NCBI GenBank assembly: GCA_009684525.1
Contig: WKKR01000002.1
Coordinates: forward strand, 868,001-932,000
Source: Geobacter sp.
GTDB lineage: Bacteria; Desulfobacterota; Desulfuromonadia; Geobacterales; DSM-12255
Reading direction: 5' to 3'
DNA length: 64,000 bases
Shown: piece after piece, positions 1 to 6,999 of the stretch
How positions within the stretch are numbered: the stretch's first letter is position 1
Layout of the letters: each line of letters begins with the position of its first letter
The notes under the pieces: model-generated
Told to the model about the DNA's origin: nothing
The model's input: only the letters and a program-made list of their open reading frames with translations
The model's database searches: none
Position numbers and translations under genes: made by a program

Positions 1-320
1 TGCAGGTATGTGATCGCCGTAATAGTCGTGGCAGATCCTGAACTGAAAGTGGCTGTCTCAGTATCTGTCATGGCAAGAACAGTTTCTGTGTTCAGTGTTT
101 CTTGTGTAAGGTTCATGGTGGCAGTGCCTGTGTACGTATAAGTCTCACTAACGGTGTGACCTTGTCCGCTAAAGTCGAATACCCAACTGTCTCCAGCTTG
201 CAGCATTCGCGTAGTACTTACCCCAACTACGGCAGTATCACCGCCACCCCCACACGCAAAAAGTAATGCAGACAGAGAAAACAGAATCAACCCTTTGACT
301 ATCAGTTTATGCACACGCAT
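1..320 (-). CDS. putative lipoprotein, 3' end outside the window
   Basis: An open frame starts with ATG at 320 and runs off the left edge without a stop (106 codons visible). A good ribosome binding site (AAGGAGAG) lies just upstream. The product starts MRVHKLIVKGLILFSLSALL and continues to a lipobox (LLFAC) followed by a Gly run, so lipidation of that Cys and membrane anchoring are likely. The visible mature part is rich in Thr, Ser and Gly with beta-strand-like alternation. No family is recognised. It lies in the AT-richer left end of the window. The existence of the gene is fairly sure; the function is unknown. Confidence 0.7.
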   Translation of the reverse strand, partial: MRVHKLIVKGLILFSLSALLFACGGGGDTAVVGVSTTRMLQAGDSWVFDFSGQGHTVSETYTYTGTATMNLTQETLNTETVLAMTDTETATFSSGSATTITAITYL

Positions 321-482
321 CTCTCCTTCTGGGGAATATTGTTTGTGATGGCGGTGCGGAAGGCATTCGGGGGGGGTAAAACTCCTTTTGTGGGCGGCCT
401 TTAATTGCATTATGTCCCCCGAATTCCCCCCGGTCTTTCCGGGCGGGCGGTGTCGGACGGCGTGGTTGGCAAGAGCCCCCTC

Positions 483-503
483 TTTTGTCTGACTCAGACA
501 AAA
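483..503 (-). terminator. palindrome at the 3' end of the 494-805 gene
   Basis: The arms TTTTGTCTGA and TCAGACAAAA are perfectly complementary and overlap the stop codon of the minus-strand gene. An A/T-flanked hairpin in this place suggests a terminator. There is no long T run beyond the arm, so this is tentative. Confidence 0.4.
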
Positions 504-805
504 AGTGCTGCTAACGTAGGAACGCGTTTTGCAATTTCAACTGCTATGGCCCCAAGTTTTTCAATTTGATTCTTAAGTTCCGCTTGGGCAATATTTGCTG
601 CCGATGCCGCTTTGACAACTACAATCAACTCATCGTATTTTTGCAGGTCAGTTGTGTCGGGAGTAATCGCGTCAATTTCTTCGAGAGAAAAACCGGCCAG
701 TTTGTTCAGCTCATCTTTATAGCGCCCTTTAAAAGCCTCTGCACTATGTTCCAGTGTTTCCTTGAGATCGCTTTCAAATCCAGCCAGATCAAATTCGTCA
801 GCCAT
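494..805 (-). CDS. small acidic hypothetical protein
   Basis: 103 residues, begins MADEFDLAGFESDLKETLEH, with no signal peptide and mostly helical, acidic composition. The start lies 3 bases after the stop of the lipoprotein gene at 809-1558, so the two are almost certainly co-transcribed. An AGGAGGGAT-like ribosome binding site precedes the ATG and overlaps the end of the upstream gene. No family is recognised. A cytoplasmic helical protein encoded directly after a coiled-coil lipoprotein could be a partner of it, but that is only context. Confidence 0.65.
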   Translation of the reverse strand: MADEFDLAGFESDLKETLEHSAEAFKGRYKDELNKLAGFSLEEIDAITPDTTDLQKYDELIVVVKAASAANIAQAELKNQIEKLGAIAVEIAKRVPTLAALFV

Positions 806-808
806 CTG

Positions 809-1558
809 TTATCCCTCCTTCTGTGATATTTTGAGTTTCGCTTTCAGTTCGTCGATCTTTTCTTTGAGTTTCTTGGCTATTTCCTCGGCTTTGTCGAGTT
901 TGTCTTCCATGCCTTCTGCTTTTTCAACGATCGAGCCGATGTTTTCCGAAGCTTTTGCCAAGTTCTCCCCAATTTCTTTATTGAGATCCCTATCAACTCC
1001 AACAGCCTTTAAGATCTCTGCCTGCGCGTCATGTACCTGGACAACTGACGCCAGATAACCGGTTACGACCGAATTCGCATACTGTAGTTGCTGATATGAC
1101 CGGTCGATTGAAGCGAGAAGCTCTTTTCTTTGCTCTCTCAGAGGGGTAAGCAGGTCGCTTCGCATTTTATCGATGTCGTTTTGGATACTCTGTACCATTA
1201 TGGACATGCCCTTCAATACCGCTGCTTGAAGTTGGGGCGAAGCATCGGGCTTAAAGGAGTTATTTATGGCTAGCAGCAATGATTTTTTTTGATCAGCCGG
1301 ATTAGCACTTTTTGCCAGCAAAAACTGTCGCTCCATTACCGCTCGGACCTGATATGGCGTGTAGATATCGTCAACGAAACGATTGATGTCGCTTTCCGTG
1401 CGGGCAAAGATAAGCTCTGCAAGTGCCTTGTGAGAGTTGTGAACTGTGATCAAATCACGGCCGATTGTTGCTGAAAGCTCAACTGATTGTTTTGGAACCT
1501 GAGTACAAGAGGTGACAAGTAATGTTATACCAACCACCCAAATCATCCTTAGTTGCAT
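809..1558 (-). CDS. coiled-coil lipoprotein, function unknown
   Basis: I place the start at the ATG at 1558, preceded by a clear GAGGAGG, giving about 249 residues. The N-terminus MQLRMIWVVGITLLVTSC is a lipoprotein signal with lipobox LVTSC. The mature protein is almost wholly helical. The last ~60 residues are a charged Lys/Glu heptad-rich segment (EKAEGMEDKLDKAEEIAKKL) typical of a coiled coil. The gene is followed after 3 bases by the small acidic protein gene. The family was not recognised. Probably an envelope-anchored structural or scaffold protein, by inference only. Confidence 0.65.
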   Translation of the reverse strand: MQLRMIWVVGITLLVTSCTQVPKQSVELSATIGRDLITVHNSHKALAELIFARTESDINRFVDDIYTPYQVRAVMERQFLLAKSANPADQKKSLLLAINNSFKPDASPQLQAAVLKGMSIMVQSIQNDIDKMRSDLLTPLREQRKELLASIDRSYQQLQYANSVVTGYLASVVQVHDAQAEILKAVGVDRDLNKEIGENLAKASENIGSIVEKAEGMEDKLDKAEEIAKKLKEKIDELKAKLKISQKEG

Positions 1559-1708
1559 GCTGTTCCTCCTCTTCTCGTGATTCGCGACTGCAGGTTTCAT
1601 TTTTCTGAAAGCTGTAGGCGCGATCTGTATAGTTTTCCTCGCAGATCGTATTAGTGTCTGCCCCCCTTTCCGCGAATTGTCGAAATGCTTTTCTCAATTC
1701 CGTACACC

Positions 1709-1780
1709 GGGTAGGTCAGGAGCCTTTCGGCTCCTTTCCCCTCTCAGAATTGTACGTGACAGTTTCCCGTCATACGGCTC
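1709..1780 (-). mobile_element. decayed group II intron 3' end (domains V and VI)
   Basis: On the minus strand, 1780-1747 is exactly 34 nt and folds like group II intron domain V. It starts GAGCCGTAT, has a GAAA tetraloop on a 5-bp upper stem, a two-base bulge (AC) and the 3' strand ACGTACAATTC. The usual ACGTACGGTTC has become ACGTACAATTC, breaking two pairs next to the catalytic AGC triad. It is followed by a domain VI-like hairpin (AGGAGCC-GAAA-GGCTCCT, 1735-1718) and an intron-end-like GACCTACCCG. No maturase reading frame is present, so this is an inactive remnant. Confidence 0.75.
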
Positions 1781-1867
1781 AAGCCCTCCAAAGCAGTCTC
1801 CCTCGTCACCGGAACCCTGCCCCTGTCACCGGAACCCCCACACGAATTCCTCCGCTGGTTAACCATC

Positions 1868-2887
1868 TCACTTCATGCTGGTCTCAGAGATAAGAATTTC
1901 AGCTTGCACACGTGCTTCGACTTTGTTGTCACATGTATGGCACTTAGAGTTGTCTTTTCTGCCGTTCCTTTTGAACGTGACGAGATGTTGTCCCTTCTTC
2001 GATTCTATAGAAATTTCATAGGTATTACCTTCGGCATAACCAGACCAAGCATTCCTTGATGTTTTGTTCCACTCAATATCAAACCTGAGAGCATCCAAAG
2101 CGTTCTTCATTTCCAATGCCGTCTGATATCTTTTAATTGGGTCTGGGTTGCAAGCCTTGTTGATAATTCTTTTCACCTTCTCTGGTACATAATCTTGGTA
2201 GCCAATAGTTTTAACTAATGTTCCACGGCATATGTGACGGTCAAAGTTGTCAATGTTATCCAACAATCCGCGCCAATCATTGATATTGTTGATTATACGG
2301 AACAGTGTTAATCCGCTCGCAAAAATGTCAGTTTGGACTGTCGTTTGCCCAGTCGTGTAGAACTCTGGTGGGCAATGTGCTAGGTAACCTTGATCACTGC
2401 CGACGAGGCTTAATGCTGTTGTCGCTAACCCGAAATCCGATAATTTAGTGGAATCTGCTGCTATAAGGACATTCCCTGGTTTTACATCCCTGTGCAAATA
2501 GCCGTTCGTATGCGCAAAATAAAGCCCAGAAAGCACACAACTCATGCGCGTACAGGCTTCCTTTATTGATATCCAGCGGTTTTTTAGTTCTCCTTCAAGT
2601 GATCCCTCTGGGAGGTATTCAAGATCGAGAACCAGAATGTGAACACCGCCGTTGTCGAAGACGTTAGCTTCATTTATTTGGACAATGTGCTTGTGACGGC
2701 ATTTGTCGAGTATTTGTGCTTCTTCAAGTTTTTGCTTTATTTCTGTCGGATTAGTTATTGGAATTAATTTAATGGCCTTATTGCAAGCAAGAGCCCTATC
2801 ATGAGCTAAATATACTTCCCCAAAGTGCCCTCCGCCCAGCCGCTTTTCAAGGACATATTTCCCAATTGTTGTTGGTGTTGCCGTCAT
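1868..2887 (-). CDS. Ser/Thr protein kinase (eukaryotic-type)
   Basis: 339 residues. Kinase landmarks are complete: glycine loop LGGGHFGEVYLA (about 17-28), ATP lysine in AIK (K40), catalytic loop HRDVKPGNVL (132-141, with D134 and N139), DFG (151-153) and a CPPEF activation-segment end near 172. An active kinase is therefore expected. There is no transmembrane segment, PASTA or other sensor domain. The C-terminal ~60 residues are beta-rich with a CHTC pair that could bind metal. The gene overlaps the upstream RuvC-like gene by 4 bases (ATGA), indicating translational coupling. The region is AT-richer than the rest of the window. Substrate unknown. Confidence 0.9.
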   Translation of the reverse strand: MTATPTTIGKYVLEKRLGGGHFGEVYLAHDRALACNKAIKLIPITNPTEIKQKLEEAQILDKCRHKHIVQINEANVFDNGGVHILVLDLEYLPEGSLEGELKNRWISIKEACTRMSCVLSGLYFAHTNGYLHRDVKPGNVLIAADSTKLSDFGLATTALSLVGSDQGYLAHCPPEFYTTGQTTVQTDIFASGLTLFRIINNINDWRGLLDNIDNFDRHICRGTLVKTIGYQDYVPEKVKRIINKACNPDPIKRYQTALEMKNALDALRFDIEWNKTSRNAWSGYAEGNTYEISIESKKGQHLVTFKRNGRKDNSKCHTCDNKVEARVQAEILISETSMK

Positions 2888-3333
2888 AGACGAAACCAGG
2901 CTACTAAAATAGCTTCTTTTTGGCTTTTATCCCAGTAAGGTGGATGCTCTCCGAAGACAGTGTCCACGAGTTTCATTAGGTCAGTTGCTTTAGGTAATCC
3001 TAGTTTAGCAGTTGTTATTCCACGGGATGAATATTCATAAGCAGGAATATTATTCTTCTTGGCCAGTAGGTTAAGTACACCCATTGGAAACGCTAGCGTG
3101 TGTAGTTGCTCCAATGTTGGTTCCAAGGTTAATTTATATGCAATAGCATCTGGTTCATATTCAGTAATAAGATGCTCAAAATGTGTTTCATACCAATCCA
3201 TCAACCCGGCAGTATCGTCCGGGTCACTGGTTGCTTGTCGTCCTTTAGCCACTAAATTAGGGGCATCTTTGTCACCTCCCACGATGGCAAATCTAAGATA
3301 GTTTTTCTGAAGTACGACACCAAGTACCTTCAT
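2884..3333 (-). CDS. RuvC/RNase H-fold-like protein, partner of the kinase
   Basis: 149 residues. The pattern resembles a RuvC-type fold: strand MKVLGVVLQKNYLRFAIVGG, then PDAIAYKLTLEP, a helix, then IPAYEYSSRGITTAKLG (compare the PVFEYAARQVK region of RuvC-like proteins) and a final WDKSQKEAILVAW helix. The acidic residues expected at the first two catalytic positions appear to be replaced (V/Q in strand 1, K in the second), while an Asp remains near the end, so nuclease activity is doubtful. This fold call is by pattern recognition only. First gene of an operon with the kinase. Confidence 0.6.
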   Translation of the reverse strand: MKVLGVVLQKNYLRFAIVGGDKDAPNLVAKGRQATSDPDDTAGLMDWYETHFEHLITEYEPDAIAYKLTLEPTLEQLHTLAFPMGVLNLLAKKNNIPAYEYSSRGITTAKLGLPKATDLMKLVDTVFGEHPPYWDKSQKEAILVAWFRL

Positions 3334-3721
3334 GTATTTCTCCCTTTATGAGGTCATGGCCGAAAGTCGCGTCGGGGTCAGGCTTCCAAGATGCAAGTTG
3401 AGATTGACCCGTTGTCTCGATTCCCTGTAATTACAAAGCCAAAACTATCTATATGTGTCTATTCTGTCAAGTAAATCGTCTTTGAACCAGTTGTTTTTAT
3501 CTCAGAGCCAGTCATGTCTTACAGTTATGAAACATACTTCAATTATTGATAATGTGTAGTATGTATCAATAACAAATATGACATTCATTCATTAAGTGTG
3601 GGTTTGGTTGAGGGCGTGGGTTGTGCCGTCGGCAGGAGCGGCTGGGCGGGTACTGGCGGGGCGGTCAGGCGGGCGAAAAAAAGGGGTGGCAGCGCCACCC
3701 CCGTGTGATCCGTGAACGCTG
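3334..3721. other. 388-bp AT-rich intergenic region
   Basis: No gene is seen. On the minus strand a TTGACA (3470-3465) lies upstream of the RuvC-like/kinase operon with only a weak -10, so it is a possible promoter of low confidence. The ribosome binding site of the operon (AAAGGGAG) is at its edge. Around 3540-3590 there is an AT-rich stretch with imperfect dyads (for example AGTATGT and ACATACT). The right end holds the terminator of the cytochrome c7 gene. Confidence 0.5.
3676..3701 (-). terminator. intrinsic terminator of the cytochrome c7 gene
   Basis: On the minus strand GGGGTGGC-GCT-GCCACCCC is followed immediately by seven T residues, 20 bases past the cytochrome stop codon. A classic rho-independent terminator. 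Confidence 0.9.
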
Positions 3722-4009
3722 TTATCTCTTCTTCTTGTGACACTCGCCGCACTTGGTGGGGCCCTTCTTCTTGGTCTCGTGGCAGCTCTTGCAGAGCTTG
3801 TGCGCCTCGTCCTTCTTGGCGAGCTTGTCGATCTTCCCCCCCTTGGAGTCCGCATGGCAGGGGGTGCAGCTCTTCAGCAGCTCCTGGTGCTTGGCGTGGG
3901 GAAAGCTCACGTCCCCCACCTTTGCCGGCAGGGTCTTCATACCATCGGCTGCCAGGGCGGCAGTGGTGCAATAGAGGGTGAGGGCAAGCAGGGCAAGGAT
4001 TTTTTTCAT
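3722..4009 (-). CDS. triheme cytochrome c7, PpcA family
   Basis: 95 residues with a cleavable signal peptide (ending near ALAA, residue 21). There are three CXXCH heme sites: CTPCH (48-52), CKSCH (73-77) and CGECH (87-91), plus His38, His41 and His70 as likely distal ligands. The spacing, the GDVSFPH start and the KKGPTKCGECHKK end match Geobacter PpcA-type periplasmic cytochromes. These shuttle electrons from the inner membrane towards outer-membrane cytochromes during Fe(III) reduction. Preceded by AAGGAG and followed by a strong terminator. It lies directly after nuoN but has its own signals. Which paralogue (PpcA-E) cannot be told from here. Confidence 0.93.
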   Translation of the reverse strand: MKKILALLALTLYCTTAALAADGMKTLPAKVGDVSFPHAKHQELLKSCTPCHADSKGGKIDKLAKKDEAHKLCKSCHETKKKGPTKCGECHKKKR

Positions 4010-4081
4010 GGGTAACTCCTTTTATAATGGTAATTTTTTATATAATAGCCGGTCGCAGCCCGGATGCAAGCGGGTTTCTCT

Positions 4082-4105
4082 TCCGGAGTTTCCGGATGGA
4101 AACTA
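4082..4105 (-). repeat. short palindromic repeat, copy 1
   Basis: These 24 bases are found again, inverted, at 25072-25095. The shared core on the minus strand reads TTTCCATCCGGAAACTCCGG. The copy overlaps the stop codon of nuoN and contains a CCGGA/TCCGG hairpin, so it may act as the 3' end structure of the nuo transcript. Confidence 0.65.
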
Positions 4106-5506
4106 CCGAAGCGCGGCGTCGATCAGCTCCAGGAGCGGTGAGGGGAAAATGCCGAGAACGATGATGAGCAGCCCGGCGCACCCCAGGACGCCGTATTCGG
4201 CAGCGGTCATGCCATCGCCAGGAGCTGGGGAAGAAGGCTCTGCCGGGCGGAGGTAGAGGGTCGTCACTACCCGCAGGTAGTAGTAGGCGGAGACGGCGGC
4301 GGTCAGGATGCCGATGACCGACAGCGCGATCTCCCCTCCCTTGAGGGCAGCGGCGAAGATCAGGAATTTTCCCATGAAACCGGCCGTCGGCGGGATGCCG
4401 GCCAGGGAGAACATGGACAGGGCCAGGATGGCGGCCGGGAAGGGGCGCTGGTAGCCGACACCGCGCAGCTCCTCCAGCCGGTCCCCACCCTGGTCGGCGA
4501 GCGCGGCCAGGGCGCCGAAGGCTGCCAGGTTCATGGCGCTGTAGGCAACGGCATAGAAGGCGACTGCGCCGTGCCCGCCGGAGCCGCTGGTCAGGGCAAG
4601 AGCCACGTAGCCCATCTGGGCGATGGAGGAGTAGGCGATGAGCCGTTTGAGCCCGGCCTGACGGAGCGCTGCCAGGTTGCCGAGCAGCATGGAGAAGAGA
4701 GAGAGGCACCAGAGCGGCCCGTGCAGGCTGCCGCTGCCGGCTGAGCCGGAAAAGAGCAGGAGGAGCGCGGCCAGCGCCGCCCCCTTGGAGGCGGTGGCGA
4801 GGAAGGCGGTGACCGGCGTGGGCGCCCCCTGGTAGACGTCCGGGGTCCAGAGATGGGCCGGGACCAGCGAGACCTTGAAGGCGACCCCGAGCAGGAGCAG
4901 TCCCGCACCGGCCGCAGCCGTCGGATTGGCGGATGAGAGTGCCGCCTGCATGGCCGGCGCGATCAGCAGGGTACCGGTCCCGGCATAGATCAGGGCGAGG
5001 CCGAAGGCGGTGAAGGCGGCTGCCACGGCGCCGCTCAACAGGTACTTGAGGCCGGCCTCGGCCGATGCCGCCCGGCTCCGGTCGCAGGCGACCAGGAAAT
5101 AGAAGCCGAAGGTGAGCGATTCCAGCCCGAGGAAGAGGACCAGCAGGTTGGTGGCCATGCTGAGGGCGACCATGCCGAAGAGCGAGAAGAGCAGGGTGGC
5201 GGGGTATTCCTCGCCGACGATCCCCTGGCGGTCGTTGTAGCGAAGCGACAAGAGGAGCGCTCCCACGGCGGTGAGGCCGAACAGGGCGCTGAAGAGCCGG
5301 GCAAAGGGGGTAAGGGCGATGCCGAGCCCCGGCAGCGACGCCAGCGGCGGCGCCATGACCATCCAGCAGGCCACGCCGGCGGCCGTCACCGCGGCAATGA
5401 CAGATGGGTACCTTCCCGGCACCAGAGCGCCGAGGAGGAGCACCAGCAGCGCCCCGGCGGCAAGGATCAACAGCGGCATCAGGCTCCAGAGATCGGCCGT
5501 GGTCAT
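4103..5506 (-). CDS. nuoN: NADH-quinone oxidoreductase subunit N
   Basis: 467 residues from the ATG at 5506, which overlaps the nuoM stop by 4 bases. A very hydrophobic, proton-pumping antiporter-like subunit of the complex I membrane arm with about 13-14 membrane segments. The family core KVSLVPAHLWTPDVYQGAPT is present, and further on a lysine-containing RLIAYSSIAQMGY helix. The same open frame extends far upstream, but that part lies antiparallel in register with nuoM and is not coding. Last gene of the nuo cluster. Confidence 0.95.
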   Translation of the reverse strand: MTTADLWSLMPLLILAAGALLVLLLGALVPGRYPSVIAAVTAAGVACWMVMAPPLASLPGLGIALTPFARLFSALFGLTAVGALLLSLRYNDRQGIVGEEYPATLLFSLFGMVALSMATNLLVLFLGLESLTFGFYFLVACDRSRAASAEAGLKYLLSGAVAAAFTAFGLALIYAGTGTLLIAPAMQAALSSANPTAAAGAGLLLLGVAFKVSLVPAHLWTPDVYQGAPTPVTAFLATASKGAALAALLLLFSGSAGSGSLHGPLWCLSLFSMLLGNLAALRQAGLKRLIAYSSIAQMGYVALALTSGSGGHGAVAFYAVAYSAMNLAAFGALAALADQGGDRLEELRGVGYQRPFPAAILALSMFSLAGIPPTAGFMGKFLIFAAALKGGEIALSVIGILTAAVSAYYYLRVVTTLYLRPAEPSSPAPGDGMTAAEYGVLGCAGLLIIVLGIFPSPLLELIDAALR

Positions 5507-6999
5507 GGCGTCCCTCCGGTCAGCAGCGCCACCGGCACCTTCAAGAGGTCGAGCAGCGGTTTCGGGTGGAGCCCCAGGTAGAGGTCGATGAGCGCCATGA
5601 CCGTCAGCACGCTCCCCTCGCGCAGCGAGAGGTCGGGCAGTGTGAGCGGCCGCGACTCGTTCTGGAAGAGCACCTCCTGCAGCAGCCGCACCGTATAGAC
5701 CAGCGGCAGGACGATGCCGAGGAAGGCAAGGGCAACGGCCAGGTGATGCCCGCGGAATGAGCCGGTCAGGATGAGGAATTCGCCGACGAAGTTGTTGAGG
5801 CCCGGCAGTCCGGCCGAGGCCATGGCAAAGAGGAGGAAGAAGAAGGAGAGGACCGGTACCTTGCCCCAGAGGCCGCCGAAGGCGCCGATCTCGCGGGTGC
5901 CGCTCCGTTCGTCCAGCATCCCGACCAGGGCGAACAGGGCTGCGGTGGTTACCCCGTGGTTGACCATCTGCATCAGGGCGCCGGAGAGCGCCACCGGCGT
6001 CCAGGAGGCGATCCCCAGGGCGACGAACCCCATGTGGCCGACGCTGGAATAGGCCACCAGCCGTTTCATGTCGGTCTGGGCAAAGGCGATCCACGAGGCA
6101 TAGAGGATGCCGGTGACGGCGAGGACCATCAGGAGCGGCGCCAGGGTCCGTGCCGCCTCGGGGAAGAGGGGGTAGCCGAAGCGGACCAGGCCGTAGGCGC
6201 CGGTCTTCAGCAGCAGCCCGGCCAGGACGACGCTGCCGGCGGTGGGCGCGTCGGTGTGGGCGTCCGGCAGCCAGGTATGGAGCGGGAAGAGCGGGAACTT
6301 GATGGCAAAGGCGAAGAGGAATGCGCCATAGAGCCAGAGTCCCGCGCCGGTATCCACCCTGGTCCCGATCAGCGCCGGCAGGCTGAAGGTGTAGATGCCG
6401 CTCTGGGCACCGTGCAGCAGGTAGATGCCGATCACCGCCAGCAGCATGAGCAGCGATCCGGCCAGGGTGTAGAGGAAAAATTTCACTGCAGAATAGACGT
6501 TCCTGCCATGGCCCCAGATGCCGATGAGGAAGAACATCGGGATCAGCATCACCTCCCAGAAGAGGTAGAAGAGGAACAGGTCCAGGCTGAGGAAGACCCC
6601 CATGATGCCGCTCGCCATGATCAGCAGCAGCGCATAGTGGAGGGCGACCCGCGTCCGCACCGCCTGCCAGGAGACCACCATCCCGACGACGGTAACGAAG
6701 GCGGTGAGCAGCACCATGAGCAGGCTGATGCCGTCCATGCCGACCAGGTAGCGGATGCCGAACCGGTCGATCCAGGGGAGGTCCTCCAGGAGGAAGAAGC
6801 CGGGGAGGTCCGTTGTCGGCAGGTTCGCCAGGGTCCCGGCCTGCCAGGTCAGCCAGCCGGCCAGCAGCAGTTCGACCAGCCCGACCCCCAGGGCGAAGCG
6901 GCGCACCCATGCCTCTTGCTGCCGGAACGCGAACAGGCAGAGTCCACCCAGGAGGGGGAGGAAGATCAGGATGCTGAGGATCGGCAGGCCGGAGTTCAT
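5503..6999 (-). CDS. nuoM: NADH-quinone oxidoreductase subunit M
   Basis: 498 residues. I choose the ATG at 6999 (MNSGLPILSILIFLPLLGG) because it overlaps the nuoL stop in an ATGA and gives the usual NuoM N-terminus; an in-frame ATG at 7020 is possible. Antiporter-like membrane subunit with the hallmark FAIKFPLFPLHTWLPDAHTD and KRLVAYSSVGHMGF segments, including the conserved glutamate in FYLFWEVMLIPMF. Translationally coupled with nuoL and nuoN. Confidence 0.95.
   Translation of the reverse strand: MNSGLPILSILIFLPLLGGLCLFAFRQQEAWVRRFALGVGLVELLLAGWLTWQAGTLANLPTTDLPGFFLLEDLPWIDRFGIRYLVGMDGISLLMVLLTAFVTVVGMVVSWQAVRTRVALHYALLLIMASGIMGVFLSLDLFLFYLFWEVMLIPMFFLIGIWGHGRNVYSAVKFFLYTLAGSLLMLLAVIGIYLLHGAQSGIYTFSLPALIGTRVDTGAGLWLYGAFLFAFAIKFPLFPLHTWLPDAHTDAPTAGSVVLAGLLLKTGAYGLVRFGYPLFPEAARTLAPLLMVLAVTGILYASWIAFAQTDMKRLVAYSSVGHMGFVALGIASWTPVALSGALMQMVNHGVTTAALFALVGMLDERSGTREIGAFGGLWGKVPVLSFFFLLFAMASAGLPGLNNFVGEFLILTGSFRGHHLAVALAFLGIVLPLVYTVRLLQEVLFQNESRPLTLPDLSLREGSVLTVMALIDLYLGLHPKPLLDLLKVPVALLTGGTP

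Noticed and set aside
1654-1893. Small plus-strand frames between 1654 and 1893
   Set aside because: They lie across the domain V/VI intron remnant; their sequence is explained by the RNA structure and no protein motif is present.
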